DNA of 64,000 nucleotides from Nonomuraea typhae (GCF_009760925.1 NZ_VRLV01000021.1:62001-126000), one strand, 5' to 3'; positions 7,241 through 16,387 are shown, counted from the first letter of the stretch. A program made the numbers and translations. The notes: generated by a model from the letters alone, not told the origin.

Positions 7241-9978
7241 GCGCCGGGGATCAGGTGGCGGGCGCGGGCGGTGGCGGCGGCCTGGGTGCGGGTGGAGGCG
7301 TCGAGTTTGGCCAGGATGTTGGAGACGTGCACGCTGACCGTCTTCTGGGCGATGAACAGGCGTTCTGCGATCTCCCGGTTCGTCAGTCCTTCGGCTACCA
7401 GGCTGAGGACTTCCAGTTCGCGGGCGGTCAGTGAGCCTGCTGTGGTGGGTGTGGTGAAGCGGGCTCGGCGCCCGAATTCGTCCAGGGCCGACAGGAGCGG
7501 GGTGGCCTTCAGGGCCGTCGCGGCGTCGCGGGCGAGGGTCCAGGTGGTTTGGGCGGAGTCGCGGTCGCCGGTGGCGAGTTGGGCTTCGGCCAGGCGCCAG
7601 CGGGAGCGGGCGGTTTCGTAGACGAAGCCGTAGTCGAATGCCTCCACTACCGATTGCCAGAGGGGCACGTCGTGGTGGCCGTTCACGCGGGACCACTCCG
7701 CTTCCACGCGCAGGGCCCAGGCGCGGCCTTCCAGGCCCATGGGGCCGCGGCCGCCGTCGGGGCCGGCCACGGCGGTGCGGGCGCGCCTGCGGAGGTCGTC
7801 GGCTTCGTCGGTACGGCCCAGCTCGGCCAACGCCCAGAGGCCGGTGGCGCAGATGCGCAGGTTGCCGGGATCGGCGGGGATGAGTTTGGCCAGGCACGCC
7901 TGTACGTGTTCCCAGGCGGTGGCGGGATCGCCCTTCCAGAGGGCGTCTTCCGCGGCCATGCCGCGGGACATGTAGGTGGCCAGTTCGCTGGTCCAGAAGG
8001 GGCGGAGCCAGTCGAGGCGGGATTCGGCGGCGGGCAGGCCGCGGGCCACCTCGATGAACAGGGCGAAGGACGACAGGATCGCCTCGGGCAGGGTGCCGAC
8101 CCGGGCGCCGAAGGTCGCGGCGAGGTGTTCGGCGGCGTCCCATTCGCCGGCCACGTAGTGGATGAGGAAGCGCAGGAACCGCAGGTCGGTGCCGTACGTG
8201 CTCCACTTCAGCCCGGCTTCCTCCGCCATCCTGATGCCGGATTCCGTGACGGTGGCGGCACGGGTGAGCTCTCCCTGTTCATACAGGAGGCGGGCGCGGG
8301 CGAACTGGGCGCGCAGGTCCATGGCGAGGTCGCCGGAGCTGTGGGAGGCGGCCTGTTCGTAGCTGGCGGACGCGGCGGTGAAGTCGCCTTCCAGTTCGGA
8401 CAGCATGGCGAGGACGATCAGGGCGCTGATCTCGGCGTCGGCCACGCCGGCGGATCGGGCGACGTCCAGGGCGCGGCGGGCCAGGGGGGCGACTTCGGTG
8501 TGCCGTTCGGTCCAGGCGAGGGAGCGGGCCGTGGTGGCCAGCGCGCGGGCCAGTTGGGCGGGGGTGGTGGCGGTTTCGATCGCGGCGTCGCCGGCTTGGA
8601 CGGCGGCCTCGTCCTGGCCCAGTTCGGCCAGGTAGTAGGACAGGCGTTCATAGACCGGGGACATGGGCGGCAGGACGCGGAGCTGGGCCACGGCGCGGTG
8701 GTTGTCGCCGCTGTCGGCGGCCATGATCGCGCTGCGGAAGGCGAGGTCGCCGCGGCTTTCGCGGGCCAGTTCGGCGGCGTCGGGAACGCGTTCCCACAGG
8801 CTGAGCGCCTGGTCGTAGTGGCGGTGGGCCTCGGCGGGGGCGCCCAGGCGTTCGGCCTCCCTGCCGGCCTCGGCGGAGGCGCGCAGCGCGCCGGCCAGGT
8901 CGTGCCCGGCCAGGTGGTGGTGGGCCAGCTCGGCGGGTGAGGTCAGGAGGGCGGCGAAGGCGGCGTGGAGCCGGGTACGTTCGCCGGGCAGCAGGTCTGT
9001 ATAGACGGTCTCCTGCAGCAGGGCGTGCCGGAACGCATAGCCGTACCCGTCGACGCGCATGAGCCCGCGCGAGACGATCTCGCGGACGGCCTCCTCGAAG
9101 TCGGCGAGAGGGAGGCCGGAGACCTCGCGCAGCAGCACGTCCTCGACGCGCCGGCCGGCGACGGCGGCGGCGCGCAGCACGCGCTGGCCGGGCTCGGACA
9201 GCAGCTCGACCCGGGACATCAGCAGGCTGGCCAGCCCGTCGGGGAACGTCTCGCCCTCCGACAGGGCGGCGTACAGCTCCTCGGCGTAGAAGGGGTTGCC
9301 GTCGGCGCGGTGGACGATCTCCCAGAGCTCCCGCCCGTCCATCTCACCCAGAGTCGCGACATAGTCGGAGATCTCGTCGGTCGCCATCGGCCCCACCTCG
9401 ACCGACGTGACCGAAGGCAGCCGCTTGAGCTCGGCCAGCACGGACCGCAGCGGATGCCGCCGATGCAGGTCATCCGTCCGGTATGTCCCGACCAGGCACA
9501 CCCGCTCCGTCTGCAGCATGCGGCTGAGGAAGACCAGCAGGTCCCGGGTGGAGCGATCTGCCCAATGCAGATCCTCGATGACGAACAGGACAGGCTGCAC
9601 CGCCCCCAGCAGCCCCAGCAGCGACCCGAACAGCCGCTGCTGCGTCAGGCCGGTCGAGGGCGCGATCTCCCCACCGGGCAGGAGCTGCTCGAGCACGGGC
9701 CGCTCGGCGATGGCCGCCCGCAGCGCGGGGTCGGCGCCGCGCAGTGCGTCGGCGAGGGGGAGGTACGGCAGGGCGTCGCCAAGCTCGGCGCACTGCCCGA
9801 TGAGCACGTTGAAGCCCCGCTCCCGCGCTTGCGCGACCAGCTCGGAGGCCAGGCGCGTCTTGCCGATGCCGGCATCGCCACCGAGGAGCGCCACCCCGGC
9901 GGTGCCGTCGCCGGCGATCTCGAGCACACGAAGGAGTTTCCGCAGCTCAGCCGAGCGCCCGATGAGAAGGCCGTTCAC
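7237..9978 (-). CDS. LAL-type LuxR family transcriptional regulator with AAA ATPase domain
   Basis: 913 residues. The N-terminal ATPase has Walker A GGDAGIGKT (33-41) and a Walker B-like VLFVIEDLHWAD near 130-140. The long middle region is TPR-like helical repeats, and the last 65 residues are a LuxR/GerE HTH (LTARELEVLSLVAEGLTNRE). Large ATP-binding LuxR regulators of this size (MalT family) sense a ligand through the ATPase and TPR part and activate transcription. Target genes are not evident. It is monocistronic and convergent with the receiver protein. Confidence 0.9.
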   Translation of the reverse strand: MNGLLIGRSAELRKLLRVLEIAGDGTAGVALLGGDAGIGKTRLASELVAQARERGFNVLIGQCAELGDALPYLPLADALRGADPALRAAIAERPVLEQLLPGGEIAPSTGLTQQRLFGSLLGLLGAVQPVLFVIEDLHWADRSTRDLLVFLSRMLQTERVCLVGTYRTDDLHRRHPLRSVLAELKRLPSVTSVEVGPMATDEISDYVATLGEMDGRELWEIVHRADGNPFYAEELYAALSEGETFPDGLASLLMSRVELLSEPGQRVLRAAAVAGRRVEDVLLREVSGLPLADFEEAVREIVSRGLMRVDGYGYAFRHALLQETVYTDLLPGERTRLHAAFAALLTSPAELAHHHLAGHDLAGALRASAEAGREAERLGAPAEAHRHYDQALSLWERVPDAAELARESRGDLAFRSAIMAADSGDNHRAVAQLRVLPPMSPVYERLSYYLAELGQDEAAVQAGDAAIETATTPAQLARALATTARSLAWTERHTEVAPLARRALDVARSAGVADAEISALIVLAMLSELEGDFTAASASYEQAASHSSGDLAMDLRAQFARARLLYEQGELTRAATVTESGIRMAEEAGLKWSTYGTDLRFLRFLIHYVAGEWDAAEHLAATFGARVGTLPEAILSSFALFIEVARGLPAAESRLDWLRPFWTSELATYMSRGMAAEDALWKGDPATAWEHVQACLAKLIPADPGNLRICATGLWALAELGRTDEADDLRRRARTAVAGPDGGRGPMGLEGRAWALRVEAEWSRVNGHHDVPLWQSVVEAFDYGFVYETARSRWRLAEAQLATGDRDSAQTTWTLARDAATALKATPLLSALDEFGRRARFTTPTTAGSLTARELEVLSLVAEGLTNREIAERLFIAQKTVSVHVSNILAKLDASTRTQAAATARARHLIPGA

Positions 9979-10482
9979 CTCAGCAACTCTATATGTCGAG
10001 GAATGGCGATTTATCGCACCGATCTCTAGCCATCACCGAGCTCTAGCCATCGCCGAGCTGTGGCTGTCGTGGGTGAAGGGCCCGCGGTCAACTCCGCGGT
10101 GCGTGGCGTGGTGGGTTCCGCGGCGGTGCGTGGCGTGGTGGGTTGTGCGGGTGGGTTGTGCGGGGGTGGGTTCCGCGGGTGGGTTGTGCTTGGGTGGGTT
10201 GTGCGGGGGTGGGTTCCGCGGGTGGGTTGTGCTTGGGTGGGTTGTGCGGGGTGGTGTCTGCTTGGGGTGGCGTCAACCCCCCATCCAGTACGGCAGGCCG
10301 CCCCCAAGCCACCCGCCGACGCGGGCGGGCGCAGGTCGGGGGGATCGCTTCTCACGTCGGACGCACGCGCCGCCGCAACGGCCCACATATACCCCCGAAG
10401 TGGTCCACGCTTTGCCATGGCCAAACCGGACAAAGGAAACACTGCTGGAGGAAGGGCCAGTGAGATAGCAGAGGGAGCACCG
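9979..10482. other. Intergenic region dominated by G-rich repeats
   Basis: About 500 bp between the divergent LAL and molybdenum hydroxylase genes. It begins with a short AT-richer stretch (9980-10010) that is the likely LAL promoter. A block of GGGTGGGTTGTGC-type repeats follows (about 10110-10260), and the rest is ordinary GC-rich sequence. I see no convincing gene here. Frames through the repeats encode only Gly/Trp/Val repeats. Confidence 0.7.
10153..10251 (+). repeat. 43-bp G-rich minisatellite
   Basis: Two perfect 43-bp units (10153-10195 and 10196-10238) and the first 13 bases of a third (10239-10251). Each unit contains three GGGTTNNG segments. The plus strand has runs of three to five G every few bases, so G-quadruplex formation is likely. 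Degenerate units extend back to about 10110. Confidence 0.9.
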
Positions 10483-10977
10483 ATGGATGGTGCACTGGAG
10501 AGAACCGGGCGCGGTCCTGAGCCCGCGAAGCTGACGCTGACGATCAACGGCGTGACCACCGCGATCGAGATCGAGCCGCGCGTGAGCCTGCTGGACACGC
10601 TGCGCGAGTATCTCGATCTGACCGGTACGAAGAAGGGCTGTAACCAGGGCGCGTGCGGCGCGTGCACGGTCTGGGTGGATGGTCGGCGGGTGGTGTCGTG
10701 TCTGACGCTGGCGGTGAGCTGCGAGGGCAGGGAGATCACCACGATCGAGGGTGTGCGCGATCATCCGATGCAGGAGGCGTTCCTGGCCTGTGACGCGCTG
10801 CAGTGCGGGTACTGCACGCCTGGCCAGATCATGTCGGCGATCAAGCTGCTGGAGGAGGGGCACGCGGGTGACGACGCGGAGATCGCCGAGTGGATGAGCG
10901 GGAACATCTGCCGCTGCGCCGCGTACCCGCACATCCGGCAGGCGATCAAGGAGGTGCGCGACGGTGCACGGCATTAG
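10483..10977 (+). CDS. Molybdenum hydroxylase small subunit, two [2Fe-2S] clusters
   Basis: 164 residues from the ATG at 10483 (GAGGGAG box upstream); an in-frame ATG near 10417 would add 22 residues. The plant-ferredoxin-type cluster is CNQGACGACTVW with a later single Cys. The second cluster is CGYCTPGQ and CRCAAY in the C-terminal helical domain. It carries electrons from the molybdopterin subunit to the FAD subunit of an aldehyde or xanthine oxidoreductase. It overlaps the next gene by 14 bases; the three-gene order small-FAD-large is the PaoABC/YagTSR order. Confidence 0.92.
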   Translation: MDGALERTGRGPEPAKLTLTINGVTTAIEIEPRVSLLDTLREYLDLTGTKKGCNQGACGACTVWVDGRRVVSCLTLAVSCEGREITTIEGVRDHPMQEAFLACDALQCGYCTPGQIMSAIKLLEEGHAGDDAEIAEWMSGNICRCAAYPHIRQAIKEVRDGARH

Positions 10978-12124
10978 TTACGCGCGGGTCGCGGATCTGC
11001 GGGAGGCGCTGGCCGAGGGGGCCGATCCGGACAGCCGGTTCCTGGCCGGCGGGACGACCGAGGTGGACATGCTGCGCATCGGCGTGGCCCAGGAGAAGCG
11101 GCTGGTCGACATCAACGACCTGCCGCTGAACCAGATCGAGGAGCTGCCGGGCGGCGGCCTGCGGCTGGGTGCGCTGGCGCGGATGAGTGACGTGGCGGCG
11201 GCGCCGGTGGTGCGGGAGCGGTTCCCGATGGTGGCGCAGGCTCTGGAGCTGGGTGCTTCGGCGCAGCTGCGGAACATGGCGTCCATGGGCGGCAACATGA
11301 TGCAGCGGGTGCGCTGCGCCTACTTCCGCGAGACGGCGATGCCGTGCAACAAGCGGGAGCCGGGCTCCGGCTGTGCCGCCGAGGGCGGGTTCCATCGGGG
11401 GCACGCGGTTCTCGGGACGAGCGAGTCCTGCTTCGCCACGCATCCGTCGGACGTCGCGGTGCCGCTGGTGGCGCTGGACGCGGTCATTCACCTGTCCAGC
11501 GCGAACCGCACTGCCGACGGCAGCGCGAACCGCACCGCCGACGGCAGCGCGAACCGCACTGCCGACGGCAGCGCGAACCGCACCGCCGACGGCAGCGCCA
11601 ACGGCAGTGCGAACCGCAACGCCAACGGCAGTGCGAACCGCAACGCCAACGGCATCGCGAACGGCGCTGCGCACGGGACACGGTCGATGCCGCTGGAGGA
11701 CTTCTTCCTGCTGCCGGGTGACACGCCGGAGCGGGAGCACCCGATCGAGCACGGCGAGCTGATCACCGCGATCGAGGTTCCGGCGGCGCCGGTGGCTCGC
11801 CGGTCGCTGTATCTGAAGGTGCGCGATCGTGAGTCGTACGAGTTCGCGCTGGTCTCGGCGGCCGTCGCGGCCGCCGTCGAGAACGGGATGATCACCGACA
11901 TCAGGCTGGCCCTGGGCGGCGTGGCCACCAAGCCGTGGCGGGCCAGGACGGCGGAGCGGCACCTGATGGGCGGGCCCGCCACCAGGGAGGCGTTCGAGGC
12001 CGCCGCCGCGGCCGAGATGGCGCAGGCGGTGGGCCGGCCGCAGAACGCGTTCAAGATCGAGCTGGCCAAGCGCACGATCGTCCGTGTCCTGGAAAGGGTG
12101 TGCGTGAGGGGGAGCGGGTCATGA
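10964..12124 (+). CDS. Molybdenum hydroxylase FAD-binding subunit (PaoB/YagS type) with a repeat insertion
   Basis: 386 residues from a GTG. FLAGGTTEVDML near residues 26-37 and the NMASMGGNM segment near 103-111 are the FAD-binding loops. Cysteines in RCAYF, PCNKR, GSGC and ESCFA match the extra [4Fe-4S] site of PaoB-type subunits. Residues 179-230 are an unusual run of Ser/Ala/Asn/Arg/Thr/Asp/Gly repeats encoded by tandem 24-bp DNA repeats (11498-11653), absent from the family as I know it. The C-terminal CODH FAD domain follows. It passes electrons from the iron-sulfur subunit to an acceptor. Confidence 0.9.
   Translation: MHGISYARVADLREALAEGADPDSRFLAGGTTEVDMLRIGVAQEKRLVDINDLPLNQIEELPGGGLRLGALARMSDVAAAPVVRERFPMVAQALELGASAQLRNMASMGGNMMQRVRCAYFRETAMPCNKREPGSGCAAEGGFHRGHAVLGTSESCFATHPSDVAVPLVALDAVIHLSSANRTADGSANRTADGSANRTADGSANRTADGSANGSANRNANGSANRNANGIANGAAHGTRSMPLEDFFLLPGDTPEREHPIEHGELITAIEVPAAPVARRSLYLKVRDRESYEFALVSAAVAAAVENGMITDIRLALGGVATKPWRARTAERHLMGGPATREAFEAAAAAEMAQAVGRPQNAFKIELAKRTIVRVLERVCVRGSGS
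11498..11653 (+). repeat. 24-bp tandem repeats within the FAD subunit gene
   Basis: Four copies of a 24-bp unit (11498-11593, alternating one C/T difference) encode Ser-Ala-Asn-Arg-Thr-Ala-Asp-Gly. A 12-bp half unit follows, then two identical copies of a variant 24-bp unit (11606-11653) encode Ser-Ala-Asn-Arg-Asn-Ala-Asn-Gly. All units keep frame. Confidence 0.95.
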
Positions 12125-14349
12125 CCGCGCTGATCGGCGAGCCCGTCACCCGGGTGGACGGCCGGGCCAAGGTCACCGGGGCGGCCAAGTACACGGCGGA
12201 GATCCTGCTGCCCGGCATGCGGCACGCGGTCATCGTCGGGTCGGAGATCCCAGCGGGCCGGGTGACCGGGATAGATCCCACGCAAGCGCTGGCCGAGCCG
12301 GGAGTCCAGGCCGTACTCACCCACGAGGACCTGCCGAAGATCGCCAACCAGCCGGTGCTGACGCTGTCGCTGGCGGGGACGATCGCCGACGGGCAGAGCT
12401 TCTTCCCGATGCAGGATCCGGTCATCCACTACGCCGGGCAGCCGGTGGCGATCGTGGTGGGCGAGACGCTGGACGCCGCCACCCGCGGCGCCGAGCTTGT
12501 CCGCATAAATTACGAAAAATCCGAAAAAACCATCACCGTCATCGACCAAGGCCGCGACCAGGCGTACATCCCGGAGCGCATCCTGGCCGGTCTCGCCCCG
12601 GGGCAGATGAGCCGCGGCGACGTCGCCCAGGGCCTGGCCCAGGCCGAGCTCACCGTGGAGGGCACGTTCACCTTCGCCGCCAACCACCACAATCCCATAG
12701 AGATGTCGGCCTCCGTGGCCTCGTGGGACGGCGACCAGCTCACGCTCTGGGACGCCACCCACGGGCCGACCGCCACCCAGATGACGGTCGCGCACCTGCT
12801 CGGCGTCCCGGTCTCGCGGATCCGGGTGATCACCCACTTCGTCGGCGGCAGCTTCGGCGCCAAGGCGATGATCTGGGCACACCCGACACTCGCCGCCATG
12901 GTGGCAAAAATCGTGAACAGGCCGGTGAAGCTGGCCCTCACCCGCGAGCAGATGTTCACCTCCTGCGGCCTGCGCGAGGACAACGAGCAGACCATCACGC
13001 TCGGCGCCACCGCGGAGGGCAGGCTGACCGCGATCCGCCACCACAAGCTGTCGATCACCTCGGCCTACGACGACTGGGCCGAGCCCGCCCTCAGCGGCTC
13101 CGGCGAGTTGTATGCCTGCGACAACTTCGACGCCGCCTACCACCTGATCAAGGGCAACACCATGACGCCCACGTTCATGCGGGGGCCGGGGGAGGCGGCG
13201 GGCCTGGCCGTACTGGAATGCGCGATGGACGAGCTGGCGGAGAAGGCCGGGCTCGACCCGATCGAGCTGCGGCTGCGCAACCACACCGACGTGGATCCGA
13301 ACAGCGGCAAGCCGTACTCCAGCAAGGGCCTGAAGGAGTGCTACGAGCGCGGCGCCGAGCTGTTCGGCTGGGCGCGGCGCGACCCGCGCCCGCGCTCGCA
13401 GAGGGACGGCGACTGGCTGATCGGGACCGGCATGGCCACCGCGCTGTATCCGGTATATCCGCTCATGAACCCGCAGCGGGCCCGCGCCCGCCTGTACGCC
13501 GACGGCACGGCGGTCATCCAGATCGCCGCCGCCGACATCGGCACCGGGTCGGCCACGATCCTGACCCAGATCGGCGCCGAAGGGCTCGGCCTGCCGCTCG
13601 ACCTGGTCAGGGTGGAGTACGGCGACACCGACCTGCCGTTCATGGCCGCCTCGGTGGGTTCCGCGGGCTCGACCGCGGGCGGCAACGCCGTCCACGTGGC
13701 CGCCACGGGGCTGCGCGATCAGCTCATCGCCCAGGCCGTCGCCGACGAGGGTTCGCCCCTGCACGGCGCCGACCCGGCCACGGTGACGGTCAGCGGCGGC
13801 GTCATGTCCGCGCGCGACGGCGCCAGTGAGAGCTACGGCCAGATGCTGAGCCGCGCCTTCGTCCCGGAGACCGAGTACCTGGGCAGCTACCAGCACAAGG
13901 TGCCGGAGGACTACGCGCTGCTGAACTTCGGCGCGCAGTTCGCCGAGGTGGCCGTGGACGCCGAGCTGGGCATCGTGCGGGTGCGCCGCCTGGCCGGGGT
14001 CTTCGCGCCCGGCCGGGTGCTCAACCGCAAGACCGCGCGCAGCCAGCTCATGGGCGGCATGTTCTGGGGGATGTCGCAGGCGCTGCTCGAGGCCACGCAC
14101 ATGGACCCGCGCTACGGCCGCTGGGCCAACCCGAGCCTCGGCGACTACCTGGTCCCGGTCAACGCCGACGCGCCCGAGGTCATGGTCGAGACCGTCGAGG
14201 TGGAGGACCGGGTCGTCAATCCGCTCGGGATCAAGGGCATCGGGGAGATCGGCATGGTGGGCATGGCCGCGGCCATCGCCAACGCCGTCCACCACGCGAC
14301 CGGCAAACGCGTGAGATCCTTCCCGATCACCATCGAATCCCTGCTGTGA
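12121..14349 (+). CDS. Molybdenum hydroxylase molybdopterin-binding subunit (PaoC/YagR type)
   Basis: 742 residues, starting at the ATG that overlaps the previous stop. The N-terminal RVDGRAKVTGAAKYTAE is the standard opening. GGSFGAK near residues 242-248 and the GQ/GP loops bind the cofactor, and GIKGIGEIGM near 706-715 carries the catalytic Glu of the family. It hydroxylates an aldehyde or N-heterocycle at the molybdenum centre; the substrate cannot be read from sequence. Shorter than two-domain xanthine dehydrogenases but normal for PaoC-like chains. No XdhC/MocA maturation gene lies next to it. Confidence 0.92.
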   Translation: MTALIGEPVTRVDGRAKVTGAAKYTAEILLPGMRHAVIVGSEIPAGRVTGIDPTQALAEPGVQAVLTHEDLPKIANQPVLTLSLAGTIADGQSFFPMQDPVIHYAGQPVAIVVGETLDAATRGAELVRINYEKSEKTITVIDQGRDQAYIPERILAGLAPGQMSRGDVAQGLAQAELTVEGTFTFAANHHNPIEMSASVASWDGDQLTLWDATHGPTATQMTVAHLLGVPVSRIRVITHFVGGSFGAKAMIWAHPTLAAMVAKIVNRPVKLALTREQMFTSCGLREDNEQTITLGATAEGRLTAIRHHKLSITSAYDDWAEPALSGSGELYACDNFDAAYHLIKGNTMTPTFMRGPGEAAGLAVLECAMDELAEKAGLDPIELRLRNHTDVDPNSGKPYSSKGLKECYERGAELFGWARRDPRPRSQRDGDWLIGTGMATALYPVYPLMNPQRARARLYADGTAVIQIAAADIGTGSATILTQIGAEGLGLPLDLVRVEYGDTDLPFMAASVGSAGSTAGGNAVHVAATGLRDQLIAQAVADEGSPLHGADPATVTVSGGVMSARDGASESYGQMLSRAFVPETEYLGSYQHKVPEDYALLNFGAQFAEVAVDAELGIVRVRRLAGVFAPGRVLNRKTARSQLMGGMFWGMSQALLEATHMDPRYGRWANPSLGDYLVPVNADAPEVMVETVEVEDRVVNPLGIKGIGEIGMVGMAAAIANAVHHATGKRVRSFPITIESLL

Positions 14350-14387
14350 AGCCGGGGTGACCGGCGGGTGTAGCAGGATCTGAGGCC

Positions 14388-15380
14388 ATGACCGACACCT
14401 CAGGACCCCGCCGCCCGCTGGTCATCGCCCATCGCGGCGCGAGTGCCCTGCGTCCCGAGCACACCCTGGCCTCGTACGAGACCGCCATCGCGCTGGGCGC
14501 GGACTACATCGAACCCGACCTGGTCGCCACGAAGGACCATGTCCTGGTCGCCCGGCACGAGAACGACATCACCGACACCACCGACGTCGCAGCCCGCCCC
14601 GAGTTCGCCGACCGGCACGCCACCAAGATCATCGACGGCCGTGCGCACACCGGCTGGTTCACCGAGGACTTCACGCTGGCCGAGCTCAGGACGCTGCGCG
14701 CGATCGAGCGCCTGCCCGACCTGCGCCCCGCCAACACCGCCTTCGACGGCCTGGCCCAGATCCCCACCTTCGAGGAGGTCGTACGGCTGGCGTGCGAGCA
14801 CGGCGTCGGCGTCTACCCGGAGACCAAGCACCCCACCTATTTCACCGAGCTGGGCCTGCCGCTGGAGGAGCCGATGCTGGACACCCTCAGCCGGTACGGC
14901 CGGCGGCACGAGAGCGACCCGGTCTTCCTGCAGTCGTTCGAGGTGGGCAACCTGCGCGAGCTGCGCAAGCGCACCCGGCTGCCGATCATCCAGCTCATGT
15001 ACCGGGGCGGCCGCCCCTACGACGGGGAACCCGGCTACGACGCGATGATGACCCCCGAAGGGCTGGCCGAGGTGGCCGGGTACGCCGACGGCATCGGCGT
15101 GGAGGCCGGGTGCGTGCTCCCGATCGGCCGGGACCAGCGCGTGGGCGAGCCGTCGGGCCTGGTCGAACGGGCACACGCGGCGGGCCTTCAGGTGCACATC
15201 TGGACGTTGCGCAACGAGAACGCCTTCCTGCCCGCCGACCATCGGCGCGGCGATCCCGGCCACCCGGCCTTCGCCCGCGCCCACGGCGACCCGGCCGGAT
15301 GGCTGCGCCGCTTCGTGGACCTGGGAGTGGACGGGGTGTTCGCCGACGATCCCGGGCTGGCCCGCGCGGTGATCGGCTAG
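14388..15380 (+). CDS. glpQ: Glycerophosphodiester phosphodiesterase
   Basis: 330 residues with the GDPD TIM-barrel signatures. HRGASALRPEHT at the N-terminus has the catalytic His and Glu, EPDLVATKDH follows with the metal-binding acidic residues, and a HEN segment holds the second His. A later YPETKHP has another metal ligand. It hydrolyses glycerophosphodiesters to glycerol-3-phosphate and an alcohol. There is no clear signal peptide, so this copy is probably cytoplasmic, unlike many secreted GlpQ proteins. It has its own promoter region and is followed by a large inverted repeat. Confidence 0.88.
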   Translation: MTDTSGPRRPLVIAHRGASALRPEHTLASYETAIALGADYIEPDLVATKDHVLVARHENDITDTTDVAARPEFADRHATKIIDGRAHTGWFTEDFTLAELRTLRAIERLPDLRPANTAFDGLAQIPTFEEVVRLACEHGVGVYPETKHPTYFTELGLPLEEPMLDTLSRYGRRHESDPVFLQSFEVGNLRELRKRTRLPIIQLMYRGGRPYDGEPGYDAMMTPEGLAEVAGYADGIGVEAGCVLPIGRDQRVGEPSGLVERAHAAGLQVHIWTLRNENAFLPADHRRGDPGHPAFARAHGDPAGWLRRFVDLGVDGVFADDPGLARAVIG

Positions 15381-15384
15381 AGAG

Positions 15385-15454
15385 TCCCGGGGTGCGTTCC
15401 CTGTCACATCGCCCGGACGACGCGTAGGCGAAGGACAGCGAACACACCCCGGGA
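15385..15454 (+). promoter_or_regulatory. 21-bp inverted repeat overlapping the next gene's ribosome site
   Basis: 15385-15405 is complementary to 15434-15454 at 19 of 21 positions around a 28-nt loop. The right arm ends in GGGA of the GGGAGAA ribosome site for the gene at 15465. It can act as the glpQ terminator, as an operator, or as a structure hiding the ribosome site. Confidence 0.65.
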
Positions 15455-15464
15455 GAACCACCCC

Positions 15465-16001
15465 ATGCGAAAGATCATCAGCGGCCTGTTCGTCTCGCTC
15501 GACGGCGTCGTCGAGGCGCCGGACCAGTGGCACTTCCCCTACCTGAACGACGAGATGATCGCCGCGGTCGGCGCCCTTCAGGCCGACGCCGACACGCTGC
15601 TGCTGGGCCGTACCACCTATGAGTCGTTTGCCGCGGTCTGGCCGCACCAGAGCGGCCCGATGGCCGACCGGCTCAACGCCGTCCGCAAGCTCGTGGTCTC
15701 CGGCACGCTGGAGCGCGCCGACTGGAACAACTCCAGCCTGATCGGCGGCGACGTGCTCGGCCGGATCGCCGAGCTGAAAGGCGAGCCCGGCGGGAACATC
15801 AGCCTGACCGGCAGCGTCACCCTCACCCGCGCCCTGCTCAAGGCCGGCCTGGTGGACGATCTGCACCTGCTGGTCCACCCGATCGCGCTGGGCACCGGCA
15901 TGCGGCTGTTCGACGAGAGCACCGGGCGGGTGCCGCTCCGCCTCGTCGGCTCGGCCACCTTCAGCACCGGCGTCGTCAACCTCCACTACCAGCCCGCCTG
16001 A
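15465..16001 (+). CDS. Dihydrofolate reductase family protein (RibD C-terminal-like)
   Basis: 178 residues, a normal length. It starts with the KIISGLFVSLDGVVEAPDQW pattern typical of YyaP/YwjB-like members. LLLGRTTYE and the GSVTLTRALLKAGLVDDL helix follow, and the chain ends in the LVGSATFSTGVVNLHY strand. These proteins share the NADPH-binding DHFR fold, but most have no proven substrate. It is followed 38 bp later by the broken DUF1801-like gene, so the two probably formed a small operon. Confidence 0.88.
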   Translation: MRKIISGLFVSLDGVVEAPDQWHFPYLNDEMIAAVGALQADADTLLLGRTTYESFAAVWPHQSGPMADRLNAVRKLVVSGTLERADWNNSSLIGGDVLGRIAELKGEPGGNISLTGSVTLTRALLKAGLVDDLHLLVHPIALGTGMRLFDESTGRVPLRLVGSATFSTGVVNLHYQPA

Positions 16002-16039
16002 GATCCCGAAAAGCACAAAAGACCCAAAGGAGCATCATC

Positions 16040-16387
16040 ATGACCGTCAACGACTACACCGCCAAGCTCGACCAGCCGCTGCGCGAGATCGCCGAGAAGC
16101 TCGGGGACCTGATCGGGGCCGCCATGCCCCAACCGGGCGCCCTCTACCACGGCCACCCGGTCTGGAGCCTCGGCCCCGCGCCGGGCAAGACGCCGGTGGC
16201 CTTTTTCAAAGCGTACTCGAAGTACGTGACCTTCGGCCTGTGGCGCGGGTAGGAGCTCGCCGACCCGTCCGGCCGGCTGGAGTCGGCCAACCGGCAGATG
16301 GCCGTGGTCAAGCTGCGCGGCGCCGACGAGATCGACGCCGAGCTGTTCACCGCCTGGCTGAAAGCCGCCATCGAGCTCGAGGGATAA
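16040..16387 (+). pseudogene. DUF1801-like gene interrupted by an in-frame TAG
   Basis: The frame from the ATG at 16040 (AAAGGAG box upstream) to the TAA at 16385-16387 would encode about 115 residues of a small YdhG/DUF1801-like protein, with FFKAYSKYVTFGLWRG, a gap, then ELADPSGRLE. It is cut by TAG at 16250-16252 (codon 71). Downstream sequence keeps the same frame and normal codon use to the stop, so the mutation looks recent. CAG to TAG is the simplest event. A sequencing error or suppression cannot be excluded. Confidence 0.75.

Noticed and set aside
10060..10482. N-terminal extension of the [2Fe-2S] subunit through the G-rich repeats
   Set aside because: It encodes Gly/Val/Trp repeats with no family similarity, and a good ribosome site supports the ATG at 10483.
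11498..11653. CRISPR-like tandem repeats
   Set aside because: Units are contiguous without spacers, keep the reading frame and lie inside a gene.
11488..14295. Very long minus-strand open frame opposite the molybdenum hydroxylase genes
   Set aside because: It is antisense to well-supported genes, has no family motifs and is Arg/Gly/His-rich in the way GC-rich shadow frames are.
16250..16252. Recoding of TAG as an amino acid
   Set aside because: No pyrrolysine genes or supporting structure seen; a nonsense mutation is simpler.
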